Below are positions 1-5,488 of a stretch of DNA of 5,488 nt, piece after piece. Source of the stretch: an uncultured Marvinbryantia sp. (GTDB lineage Bacteria > Bacillota > Clostridia > Lachnospirales > Lachnospiraceae); contig CANQJX010000127.1 in the NCBI GenBank assembly GCA_947624335.1, positions 1-5,488 on the forward strand. The letters are read 5' to 3'. The notes under the pieces are model-generated. The model did no database searches, was not told the origin of the DNA, and saw only the letters and a program-made list of their open reading frames with translations. The number at the start of each line of letters is the position of its first letter. The stretch's first letter is position 1. Made by a program: the position numbers and the translations under genes.

Positions 1-543
1 CTGCAGCTTTTTCATTGCGCGAAGAACCGCTTCCTCTACGTTCTTTGCATGAATCCGCTCGCGCGCGATGTGATACGCAATCACCTCGGTATCAATCGTG
101 GTCTGAAAAATAGCCCCCGTATATTCCAGCTCTTTTCTAAGCTGCGGCGCGTTGATCAGGTTCCCGTTGTGCGCAAGCCCCAGGATCCCCTTGGCATAGT
201 TCAGCACCAGAGGCTGCGCGTTCTCGCGGGTGCTTGCGCCCGCTGTCGAATAGCGCACATGGCCCACGCCGATATCTCCTTTTAATTTTTCCAGGGTTCC
301 CGGCTCAAAAACCTCGTTTACAAGCCCCATGCCCTTAACGGAGCTTGCCTTCCCCAGCGGCCCGTTTGTATCGCTCACCGCAATGCCGCAGCTCTCCTGC
401 CCGCGGTGCTGCAGGGCAAAAAGCCCGTAATAGATCGGCGCCGCAACGTCGTGGCCGTCCAGATCGTACATACCGAAAATCCCACATTCTTCCCGCAGCT
501 TTTCGTCCGTTTCCTGCTGCGTGCAGATCACCTGTTCTCTCAT
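1..543 (-). CDS. purF: Amidophosphoribosyltransferase (glutamine-PRPP amidotransferase), N-terminal part, cut by the left window edge
   Basis: PurF catalyses the first committed step of purine synthesis, converting PRPP and glutamine to 5-phosphoribosylamine in the cytoplasm. I translated 181 residues from ATG 543-541 to base 1, without a stop. They cover most of the N-terminal Ntn-type glutaminase domain: EECGIFG with the expected catalytic Cys20, LQHRGQESCGIA (44-55), GHVRYSTAG (94-102, with the glutamine-binding Arg of the family) and AHNGNLINA (124-132). Family members are about 470 residues, so the phosphoribosyltransferase domain and any Fe-S cysteines lie beyond the window. Residues 1-19 precede Cys20 and fit a cleaved propeptide, longer than the 11 residues of the Bacillus subtilis enzyme. 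AGGAG lies six bases before the ATG and fixes the start. The gene follows purC across a 147-base spacer with a hairpin. Identity is very secure. Confidence 0.96.
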   Translation of the reverse strand, partial: MREQVICTQQETDEKLREECGIFGMYDLDGHDVAAPIYYGLFALQHRGQESCGIAVSDTNGPLGKASSVKGMGLVNEVFEPGTLEKLKGDIGVGHVRYSTAGASTRENAQPLVLNYAKGILGLAHNGNLINAPQLRKELEYTGAIFQTTIDTEVIAYHIARERIHAKNVEEAVLRAMKKLQ

Positions 544-549
544 ACTATT

Positions 550-554
550 CTCCT
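550..554 (-). promoter_or_regulatory. purF ribosome binding site
   Basis: On the minus strand the sequence GGGCAGGAG ends six bases before ATG 543-541. The AGGAG core is at 554-550 and supports that ATG as the purF start. Confidence 0.8.
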
Positions 555-606
555 GCCCTTTGACCGAAAAAGAATACGCCTTGCCGCATGCCTGCGCCGG
601 GCGCTT

Positions 607-662
607 AAAAAGGGAGTCCGAGCGTACCGCCGTCCGTGGCGTATGCGTTCAACCTCCCCTTT
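607..662 (-). terminator. Extended hairpin with short U-tract in the purC-purF spacer (terminator, attenuator or repeat)
   Basis: Read on the minus strand, AAAGGGGAG (662-654) pairs with CTCCCTTT (616-609) with one bulged G. Inside it GCATACGCC (646-638) pairs with GGCGGTACGC (631-622) with one bulge and one mismatch around the loop ACGGAC (637-632). An internal loop of about six bases on each side separates the two stems. The distal arm runs into TTTTT (611-607) and then AAGC, so the shape resembles a weak Rho-independent terminator 28 bases after the purC stop. Three of the five T pair in the outer stem, which makes strong termination doubtful. Partial termination that lowers purF relative to purC, mRNA stabilisation, or a dispersed intergenic repeat are all possible. 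The base pairing was read by eye, without an energy calculation. Confidence 0.45.
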
Positions 663-690
663 GTTGATGCCGATTTCTTCTGTTTTTTCG

Positions 691-1401
691 TTAGTCCAGA
701 CCAAGGCGGCGGAAGACCTCGTTATAGGCTTCTTCCACATTTCCCAGATCGCGCCTGAAGCGGTCTTTGTCCAGCTTTTCGTTGGTGTTTACGTCCCACA
801 GGCGGCAGGTGTCCGGCGATACCTCGTCCGCCAGAATGATCGTGCCGTCGGGAAGCCTGCCGAACTCAATCTTAAAGTCGATCAGCTTCATGCCCGCGTT
901 CCGGAAATATTCCTTCATAATCTCGTTGATCTTTCTCGTATAGTTTTTAATGGTATCAATTTCTTCTGCCGTTGCCAGCCCAAGCGCCAGCGCGTAATCG
1001 TCGTTGATAAACGGGTCGCCCAGGTCGTCGTTTTTATAGCTGAACTCGATGATCGGGCACAGGAGCGCGCGTCCCTCTTCCACGCCCATTCTCTTGGAAA
1101 AGCTGCCCGCCGCTACATTGCGGACAATAACCTCCAGCGGAACGATCTCAACCTTCTTTACAGCCGTCTCGCGGTCGCTCAGTTCCTCCACCAGATGCGT
1201 GGGAATCCCCTGCTCCTCAAACAGCCGGAATACATGGTTGGTCATGCGGTTATTAATCGCGCCTTTGCCGACGATCGTGCCTTTCTTTACGCCGTTAAAA
1301 GCGGTGGCGTCGTCTTTGTAATCCACAATCACAATTGCCGGATCGTCTGTCGCAAATACCTTTTTTGCCTTGCCTTCATACAACTGCTCCATTTTTTTCA
1401 T
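691..1401 (-). CDS. purC: Phosphoribosylaminoimidazole-succinocarboxamide synthase (SAICAR synthetase)
   Basis: PurC joins aspartate to CAIR with ATP to give SAICAR, a cytoplasmic step of de novo purine synthesis. The 236-residue product is complete and of normal bacterial length (B. subtilis about 241). It begins MKKMEQLYEGKAKKVF, where YEGKAKK is the usual nucleotide-loop start. It carries both family signatures, IVPLEVIVRNVAAGS (86-100) and LIDFKIEFG (173-181), then DEVSPDTCRLWD (192-203) and the C-terminal KLDKDRFRRDLG. An ATG two codons upstream (1407-1405) would give 238 residues. I prefer ATG 1401-1399 because AAGGCGG ends nine bases before it but only three before the upstream one. 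A near-consensus promoter lies just upstream, and purF follows after 147 bases. purE, often beside purC in clostridia, is absent upstream. The stop is TAA. Identity is certain; the start is likely. Confidence 0.97.
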   Translation of the reverse strand: MKKMEQLYEGKAKKVFATDDPAIVIVDYKDDATAFNGVKKGTIVGKGAINNRMTNHVFRLFEEQGIPTHLVEELSDRETAVKKVEIVPLEVIVRNVAAGSFSKRMGVEEGRALLCPIIEFSYKNDDLGDPFINDDYALALGLATAEEIDTIKNYTRKINEIMKEYFRNAGMKLIDFKIEFGRLPDGTIILADEVSPDTCRLWDVNTNEKLDKDRFRRDLGNVEEAYNEVFRRLGLD

Positions 1402-1410
1402 TTGCATGTT

Positions 1411-1417
1411 CCGCCTT
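1411..1417 (-). promoter_or_regulatory. purC ribosome binding site (decides the start)
   Basis: The minus strand reads AGAAAGGCGG and then AACATGCAAATG. The purine-rich AAGGCGG core is three bases from the first ATG (1407) and nine from the second (1401). Normal spacing favours the second ATG as the purC start. Confidence 0.6.
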
Positions 1418-1450
1418 TCTCATGGTAGACATTTTCGTTTCACACGTCGT

Positions 1451-1479
1451 ATTATAAAACACGCCCGCGTAAATTTCAA
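1451..1479 (-). promoter_or_regulatory. Sigma-A promoter for purC-purF
   Basis: The minus strand has TTGAAA (1479-1474, 5 of 6 bases of the -35 consensus), a 17-base spacer, and TATAAT (1456-1451, 6 of 6 of the -10 consensus). The expected transcript start is near 1444, giving a leader of about 43 bases before purC ATG 1401. That is too short for a PRPP, purine or glycine-type riboswitch, so control, if any, should act at the promoter itself. The promoter lies in the gap between the helical-repeat gene and purC. The call rests on match and spacing and is strong for a housekeeping promoter. Confidence 0.85.
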
Positions 1480-1500
1480 TCTTTTCTTTTTCATGCCGCA

Positions 1501-2295
1501 TCAGGTTTTGGTACACTGCACATAATCGCTTTTCAGTTTCGCCAGAAGCTCCTTTTCCGGAAGCGCGTCCCACTCTTTTGCGTATGCGCTTTCGCGCCCT
1601 TCCCGCAGAATCGTCTCCGCGTCCGCTTTCATGGCCGCCGCCAGATCCCGGTCCGCCTTGATCTGCACGATGCGTTCCCGGTATCGCTCCTCCGGCAGAA
1701 ACAGCGGAAGGAGGCGCAGATATTTTTCATACACCTTGCGCGAGCGCAGCGCATGGTACGACTCCCACAGGCAGTCCGCCGCGTCTTCAAAGCGGAACAG
1801 ATGCGCGTAAGCCGTCGCCATGTTTTCCAGCACCGCCGCATAAAACTGCGTGCCAAGCCTGCCTTTCCCACGCTTGCGCAGAAGATTCTCGTATTCTTCA
1901 ATCGCTCTTACATACATGCCGTAATGAACCAGATAATCCGCTTTCATCTTTTTGCGCACGTCCCGCGGCTCGATCTGCACCTGCGCAAGCTCTTCTTTAA
2001 AATAAGAAAATTCCGGTTCGGACAGATACGCGCATTCGCGGAAGATAGGCAGCACAAAATCCGTCGCGGGCGCGCCCGCCTCCAGGGCATGCGCCAGCGT
2101 TTTGGCAAGCGCCGGCAGATGTAATTCCTCTTTGATCCACTGCGCCAGGTTCTCTCCTAAAATCGTTTCGTCCAGAAGATATACGTTTTCTTTCATATAA
2201 TAGCAGAGTTCCTCGATGGACCAGATATGGATCCCCACGCTCTCAATATAATAAGGATGTTTTGCCCGCGGAATCTCACAAAGATAATATCCCAT
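1501..2295 (-). CDS. Hypothetical helical-repeat (TPR-like) cytoplasmic protein, third gene of the DUF5717/DUF5716 cassette
   Basis: I do not recognise a named family for this 264-residue product. It starts MGYYLCEIPRAKHPYYIES, continues through an aromatic-rich segment (IWSIEELCYYM, 25-34), and is almost wholly helical afterwards. Two stretches look like TPR units: about 119-141 (DYLVHYGMYVRAIEEYENLL) and about 152-184 (VLENMATAYAHLFRFEDAADCL). The tail (205-264) is highly charged and possibly coiled. No signal peptide or membrane segment is seen. The frame is open further upstream (an ATG at 2406), but that would overlap the preceding gene by 110 bases. The chosen ATG lies one base after that gene's TAG and five bases after GGAGGT. 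Such coupling suggests co-production with the DUF5716-type protein, perhaps as its partner or adaptor (inference). The stop is TGA, with no terminator before the purC promoter. Confidence 0.85.
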   Translation of the reverse strand: MGYYLCEIPRAKHPYYIESVGIHIWSIEELCYYMKENVYLLDETILGENLAQWIKEELHLPALAKTLAHALEAGAPATDFVLPIFRECAYLSEPEFSYFKEELAQVQIEPRDVRKKMKADYLVHYGMYVRAIEEYENLLRKRGKGRLGTQFYAAVLENMATAYAHLFRFEDAADCLWESYHALRSRKVYEKYLRLLPLFLPEERYRERIVQIKADRDLAAAMKADAETILREGRESAYAKEWDALPEKELLAKLKSDYVQCTKT

Positions 2296-2296
2296 C

Positions 2297-3448
2297 CTAT
2301 ACCTCCAAAACACTCTCCCACACAATGCCGCTCGCCGGATAAATCTCTCCGAATCCCAGATCGCGGATCGTAATTTTGCAGCGCCTGCGCGCGATAAACC
2401 TTGCATGCAGGAGAAGGCGCACCGTGCGCCCTTCGCGCTGCGGCAGATCCTTTAAAACAATGCTGTACTTGTCCGCCTCGCCGCCGAGCATGGACTTCCC
2501 GTAGATAACCACTTCTTTTTCCCCGTCCGTCAGAAATTCGCAGGAATGCTCCGCCTCAAACCAGTTGACGCCGGCGTTGATCAGGCTATAACTGCCCGTT
2601 TTTCCCCGCATCGTCATGCGCATGCTTAAATTGGTATCCACCATGTCCTCGCTGTAATACAAATATTGATCCAGCTTTTTCCCTGCGCCCATGCGCTGCA
2701 TCGCCCCGTAACAGGCGCCTTTTGTGTACAGGTTGCGCCCCTGGAAAACATGGCGTCTGCGGCAGAGGAACTGCAGCGATTCTACGGCCCAGGACTTATC
2801 AAAGCAGTCCCCGATCAGATAAACGCAGGAAAAGGCGTCGTCCTGAAATGTGTTTTGAATCATCTCCAAAAACAGCTTATCGCGCCGTTCATTCCACTGG
2901 GCGTCGCTTCTCGTTCCCTTTGTCCCGAAATCCAGCGTTTTTCCTTCCTCCGCCTTTACAAGAGCCGGCTTCGTCCCATAATCGATGCTCATTACATAGG
3001 CGTGGATCCTGCCCTGCTCGTACTCAAACAGCGCCGTTTTTTGCAGCCACAGGTCTTTTCTCTGATTGAGCGTATAGCAGCAGAAGCTCTCCCGGTGCGT
3101 CTGTAAAAACAGGTTGTCCGGTTCCATGCCGATCATCTGGCACGCCGCGCGCAGCGCGTCCGCCCAGGTAAGGTCGATTTCCCGCATGGTAACCATAAGG
3201 CAGGCGTCCCTGGGGTTTACCGCCGGACGGATATAGCCGATGCAGGTCTTTAAAAAGTTGGCGAGCGCCATCAGCCCCAGTTCCACGCTCCCCTCAATCA
3301 GAGAGAAAAGATCCGCTGGAACCGGTATCAGATAACGGTTCCCGTTATCGGGTATGGAGACCGTTTCCGGTTCCATACTGCGTTCGTTGTAAAAAGAAAT
3401 CTGCGCGTTCTCCCTGTCAAGGTCCAGCCCGATCAATGTTCTGCCCAT
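2297..3448 (-). CDS. DUF5716-type protein, probable degenerate actin/Hsp70-fold (ASKHA) ATPase
   Basis: The complete 383-residue product is recognised from memory as DUF5716-like, a family of unknown function in Clostridia. Its N-terminus, TLIGLDLDRENAQISFY (4-20), resembles the phosphate-1 hairpin of actin/Hsp70 ATPases. VMSIDYGTKPALV (152-164) resembles phosphate-2 with its D-x-G-T, and CVYLIGDCFDKSW (208-220) with YTKGACYGA (241-249) resembles the adenosine motif and the following helix. Only about 45 residues separate phosphate-2 from the adenosine motif, far fewer than in Hsp70, so the nucleotide domain would be shortened. Phosphate-1 has DLD where DLG is usual. Residues 285-383 are strand-rich, and KDLPQREG with KITIRDLGFGE (358-368) recalls an Hsp70-like substrate-binding beta domain. 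No membrane segment is seen. GGAG lies seven bases before the ATG, and the upstream gene ends 24 bases away. The gene is secure; the fold is inference. Confidence 0.88.
   Translation of the reverse strand: MGRTLIGLDLDRENAQISFYNERSMEPETVSIPDNGNRYLIPVPADLFSLIEGSVELGLMALANFLKTCIGYIRPAVNPRDACLMVTMREIDLTWADALRAACQMIGMEPDNLFLQTHRESFCCYTLNQRKDLWLQKTALFEYEQGRIHAYVMSIDYGTKPALVKAEEGKTLDFGTKGTRSDAQWNERRDKLFLEMIQNTFQDDAFSCVYLIGDCFDKSWAVESLQFLCRRRHVFQGRNLYTKGACYGAMQRMGAGKKLDQYLYYSEDMVDTNLSMRMTMRGKTGSYSLINAGVNWFEAEHSCEFLTDGEKEVVIYGKSMLGGEADKYSIVLKDLPQREGRTVRLLLHARFIARRRCKITIRDLGFGEIYPASGIVWESVLEV
2301..2306 (-). promoter_or_regulatory. Ribosome binding site of the TPR-like gene, inside the end of the DUF5716-type gene
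   Basis: GGAGGT (2306-2301, minus strand) matches the anti-Shine-Dalgarno sequence fully and sits five bases before ATG 2295. It is formed by the Glu and Val codons at the end of the preceding gene, whose TAG (2299-2297) lies between it and the ATG. This sets the start and implies translational coupling. Confidence 0.85.
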
Positions 3449-3455
3449 CTGCTTT

Positions 3456-3459
3456 CTCC
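3456..3459 (-). promoter_or_regulatory. Ribosome binding site of the DUF5716-type gene
   Basis: The 24-base gap after the DUF5717-type stop reads GATGAAAAGAAACGGAG and then AAAGCAG before ATG 3448. GGAG (3459-3456) has seven-base spacing. No promoter or hairpin fits in this gap, so the two genes share a transcript. Confidence 0.7.
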
Positions 3460-3472
3460 GTTTCTTTTCATC

Positions 3473-5476
3473 TTATTGTATCGTAAACAAGGTTTCCACC
3501 AGATACTGCTGCCCCACATACTGGTCGCGTATCGCCGCCTGCTGTTCCCGGTCGCCGCGCTGCTGCGCTTCCGCAAGACGGTTGATCAGCTCAAATCTGC
3601 CCGTATTTCCCCGGTGCGCGCGCCTGCCGCACAGGATCGTCTGCCGCGCGGTGCGTTCCGTATGATCCCCGTTTTCCACCTCCAGATACCACTCCAGCCT
3701 GTCATGGTAAAACAGCGTAAATTCCCGGATGAAAATTCCTTCGTAGACATGTTTCATCGGTATCGCCTGTTCTTTTTCCTCGTTCAGCCGGTAGTGCAGC
3801 GTCACATGGCTGGCCGGATCCGTCCGGTACTCCAAAATGTATTTGTCATGCAGGTGAAAATACCGCAGCAGCTTTGCCGGCAGTCTCTGATAAAAGCGAA
3901 AATGCAGTCCCTGCGCCATAAATTTATTCAGCAGCGCATACAGATACTTTTCCTGTTCTTCGTTCAGCCTGTCCTCGTACGCGTAATAACGCAGAAGCGC
4001 AAGCTGGCAGACGCGGGGCGCGTCCGTCTTTTTTAACGCCATTTTCTCAATCTGCTCCGGCAGCGGCGGCGCAAGTTTGATTTCTTTTACAAAATAGCAG
4101 TACGCCATAAAGATCAGATAGGCGCGGCAGAGTTTCTCGTTCCCCTGCTTTTTCCGGTAAGAATCGAAAATCTCCTCCGTCCCTTCCATCCCGCTTTGGG
4201 TATACAAAACCGTAGCCAGAATTTTTTCCTCTAATACAAAATCCTCCAGTTCAAAACGCCGTCCCGCGTCCCAGAGCGCCTTCATCGTCTCCACGGGCCC
4301 CTCGTAATTGTGGAGAAGGCAGGTTAAAACCGCCTCGTCGTACTTGCCGCGCAAAAAGCACCGCGCGCACAGCGCCAGAAGATACCCGTCTTCCTGTCCG
4401 CCCTCCTGTGAAACGCAGCGGCTGCACAGGCGCACCAGCGTGTTTGTCTCCACATGCTCCGCTCCGTATCCGCGCACAATCTGATACGCTTTGCGCGTCA
4501 TCCCTTCGCTTACCAGCAGTTCCGTCAGTTCCGCGATATAGCGCGGCAGAAGCGGTTCGTATTTTGCTTTTTCCAGATATTCGCGCAGGCCGTCCGCATA
4601 CGGATGTCCGGAGAAATACACCAGCAGCTTTTCCTGTATTGCCTCCCGATAATCGTCGCGCAGCCGCTCCAGCGACATCAGCTGCACAAAGCGCGCCGCG
4701 TTTTCCCTCGTAACCTCCGTTTCCTTTGCCAGATCCGATAACAGCAGTTCTTCCGGCACCGCGGACCGGCTGCGGCAGTAATCCTCAAACGCCGTGCGCG
4801 TAAGAAGCCGCTTTACCGTATAAAGAGACGTATCGGCATAGCGTACGCCGTCGGCGTCCTCCAAAAGAATACAGCTATTGGGGCCGTATTTCTGCACATA
4901 TGCTTTCCCGTCAAAGAATTGCACCCGCTGTTCGCGGCGAAGCTGGCTGTGAACCACAATCACATGATGAATCTCCGGATTCTGGCAGCTTACCTCATAG
5001 GAAAACAGCACTTTGGAAAGTCCCGGCGCAAGGCGCTCGTCCATCACAAAACGCGTGAGCAGCGCCTCATACAGAAGCGCCAGATCTTCGTTGATCCTTC
5101 CCTCCAGAAGCTGTTCTTCCATAAAGCGTTCCATCGTGGAACGATAGGCCTCAAAGGTCTGCGGATCTTTCGTGCGCGCGCGCACAACATTGGCGTAAAT
5201 CGCCGCTTTTTTCAGATAACCGAGCGTGTTGTTGTAAGAAAAATACATCCGCACGGCCTGCGGCAGCTCGCGCACATTCAGATCCTGCGCCGTCTGCGCA
5301 TAATATTCGTAAAGCCCCGCGAGGCGGATATCCTGTTTGACTCCCAGTTCAAACCACTTTGCATACTGCGGGCCGTTCTTGTGCCCCTTCATCAGCAGGG
5401 AGCAGATCGCGGCAAGCAGGTTGCGGCTTGGGAACTGCTCGTAGCATCCGGCAAGCGTCTTGTAAAGCAGCGCGTG
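3473..5476 (-). CDS. DUF5717-type giant helical-repeat protein, C-terminal part (5' end missing; in-frame TAG at the window edge)
   Basis: Recognised from memory as DUF5717-like, a large clostridial family of unknown function. The visible 667 codons are protein-like throughout. The first ATG (5392) has no ribosome binding site, and the 28 codons before it (HALLYKTLAGCYEQFPSRN and on) continue the same helical pattern, so that ATG is internal and the true start lies beyond the window. An in-frame TAG at 5479-5477 interrupts the frame. Numbered from Met5392, there is a helical solenoid (1-126), a strand-rich module (127-197, HVIVVHSQLRREQRVQFFDG), a long alpha-solenoid (200-505), a second strand-rich module (515-590, MKHVYEGIFIREFTLFYHD) and a charged helical tail to Gln639. 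No transmembrane segment is seen. It is followed after 24 bases by the DUF5716-type gene, a likely partner. A scaffold role is inference. Confidence 0.85.
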   Translation of the reverse strand, partial: HALLYKTLAGCYEQFPSRNLLAAICSLLMKGHKNGPQYAKWFELGVKQDIRLAGLYEYYAQTAQDLNVRELPQAVRMYFSYNNTLGYLKKAAIYANVVRARTKDPQTFEAYRSTMERFMEEQLLEGRINEDLALLYEALLTRFVMDERLAPGLSKVLFSYEVSCQNPEIHHVIVVHSQLRREQRVQFFDGKAYVQKYGPNSCILLEDADGVRYADTSLYTVKRLLTRTAFEDYCRSRSAVPEELLLSDLAKETEVTRENAARFVQLMSLERLRDDYREAIQEKLLVYFSGHPYADGLREYLEKAKYEPLLPRYIAELTELLVSEGMTRKAYQIVRGYGAEHVETNTLVRLCSRCVSQEGGQEDGYLLALCARCFLRGKYDEAVLTCLLHNYEGPVETMKALWDAGRRFELEDFVLEEKILATVLYTQSGMEGTEEIFDSYRKKQGNEKLCRAYLIFMAYCYFVKEIKLAPPLPEQIEKMALKKTDAPRVCQLALLRYYAYEDRLNEEQEKYLYALLNKFMAQGLHFRFYQRLPAKLLRYFHLHDKYILEYRTDPASHVTLHYRLNEEKEQAIPMKHVYEGIFIREFTLFYHDRLEWYLEVENGDHTERTARQTILCGRRAHRGNTGRFELINRLAEAQQRGDREQQAAIRDQYVGQQYLVETLFTIQ

Positions 5477-5479
5477 CTA
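5477..5479 (-). other. In-frame TAG in the DUF5717-type frame, eight bases from the window end
   Basis: Reading the frame back from ATG 5392 gives 28 sense codons and then TAG at 5479-5477, preceded by GTG CCC GCC. No ATG, GTG or TTG lies between the TAG and 5392. One base (A at 5479 on the plus strand) decides between TAG and CAG (Gln). The site may be a nonsense mutation or a contig-end error; the second seems likelier so close to an edge. Confidence 0.6.
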
Positions 5480-5488
5480 GGCGGGCAC

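Noticed and set aside
540..740. Minus-strand open frame of 66 codons across the purC-purF spacer
   Set aside because: It overlaps the purC end and the purF start codon in another frame. It is Arg-rich and low in protein-like pattern, a by-product of the GC-rich hairpin.
406..1428. Long plus-strand open frame of 340 codons
   Set aside because: It lies entirely antisense to purC and purF, which have unmistakable family motifs. Its translation shows no recognisable domain and no ribosome binding site was seen.
1376..1432. Possible 18-codon leader peptide (ATG 1432) overlapping the purC start
   Set aside because: No Shine-Dalgarno sequence precedes ATG 1432, and the peptide has no run of regulatory codons. 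It probably arises by chance.
1402..1450. Purine or PRPP riboswitch in the purC leader
   Set aside because: The leader is only about 43 bases and shows no conserved aptamer core.
1457..1475. GC-rich ACGCGGGCGT followed by T residues as a terminator for the TPR-like gene
   Set aside because: The stem would be three or four base pairs with a loop of two to four bases, and it sits in the spacer of the purC promoter.
4355..4425. Paired CxxC motifs (CSRC and CARC) in the DUF5717-type protein as a zinc site
   Set aside because: Both pairs sit in predicted helices of the solenoid, with no zinc-ribbon turn residues. There is no evidence that all four Cys are conserved.
5172..5185. Perfect 14-base palindrome of alternating purine and pyrimidine (GTGCGCGCGCGCAC)
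   Set aside because: It is explained by Val-Arg-Ala-Arg codons in a GC-rich coding region, with no partner sites nearby.

Overview
All supported genes lie on the minus strand, so the window is read right to left. Strong AGGAG-type ribosome binding sites, a textbook sigma-A promoter, a clostridial-type PurF N-terminus and a DUF5717/DUF5716-like gene pair point to a moderately GC-rich Bacillota, most likely a Lachnospiraceae-type gut Clostridium relative. The taxonomic call and the DUF family names rest on recalled resemblance, not on a search.

Layout in transcription order: (1) from the right edge to 3473, the C-terminal part of a very large helical-repeat protein of the DUF5717 type, whose reading frame carries a TAG eight bases from the window end; (2) 3448-2297, a complete 383-aa DUF5716-type protein that looks like a shortened, degenerate actin/Hsp70-fold ATPase with a beta-rich tail; (3) 2295-1501, a 264-aa cytoplasmic helical (TPR-like) protein, one base downstream and translationally coupled; (4) a 99-base gap holding a near-consensus promoter; (5) 1401-691, purC (SAICAR synthase), complete; (6) a 147-base spacer with an extended hairpin; (7) 543 to the left edge, the first 181 residues of purF (glutamine-PRPP amidotransferase), cut by the window.

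The first three genes form a tight cassette (gaps of 24 and 1 bases), which suggests that a large solenoid scaffold, an Hsp70-like protein and a small solenoid adaptor work together. No signal peptide or membrane segment is visible in any of them. The function is unknown, and this is the part of the window most likely to hold an undescribed system. The last two genes belong to de novo purine synthesis and have their own promoter. No terminator separates them from the cassette, so read-through into purC is possible. No stretch longer than 300 bases lacks a gene, and no tRNA, rRNA, CRISPR array or transposase gene is seen.
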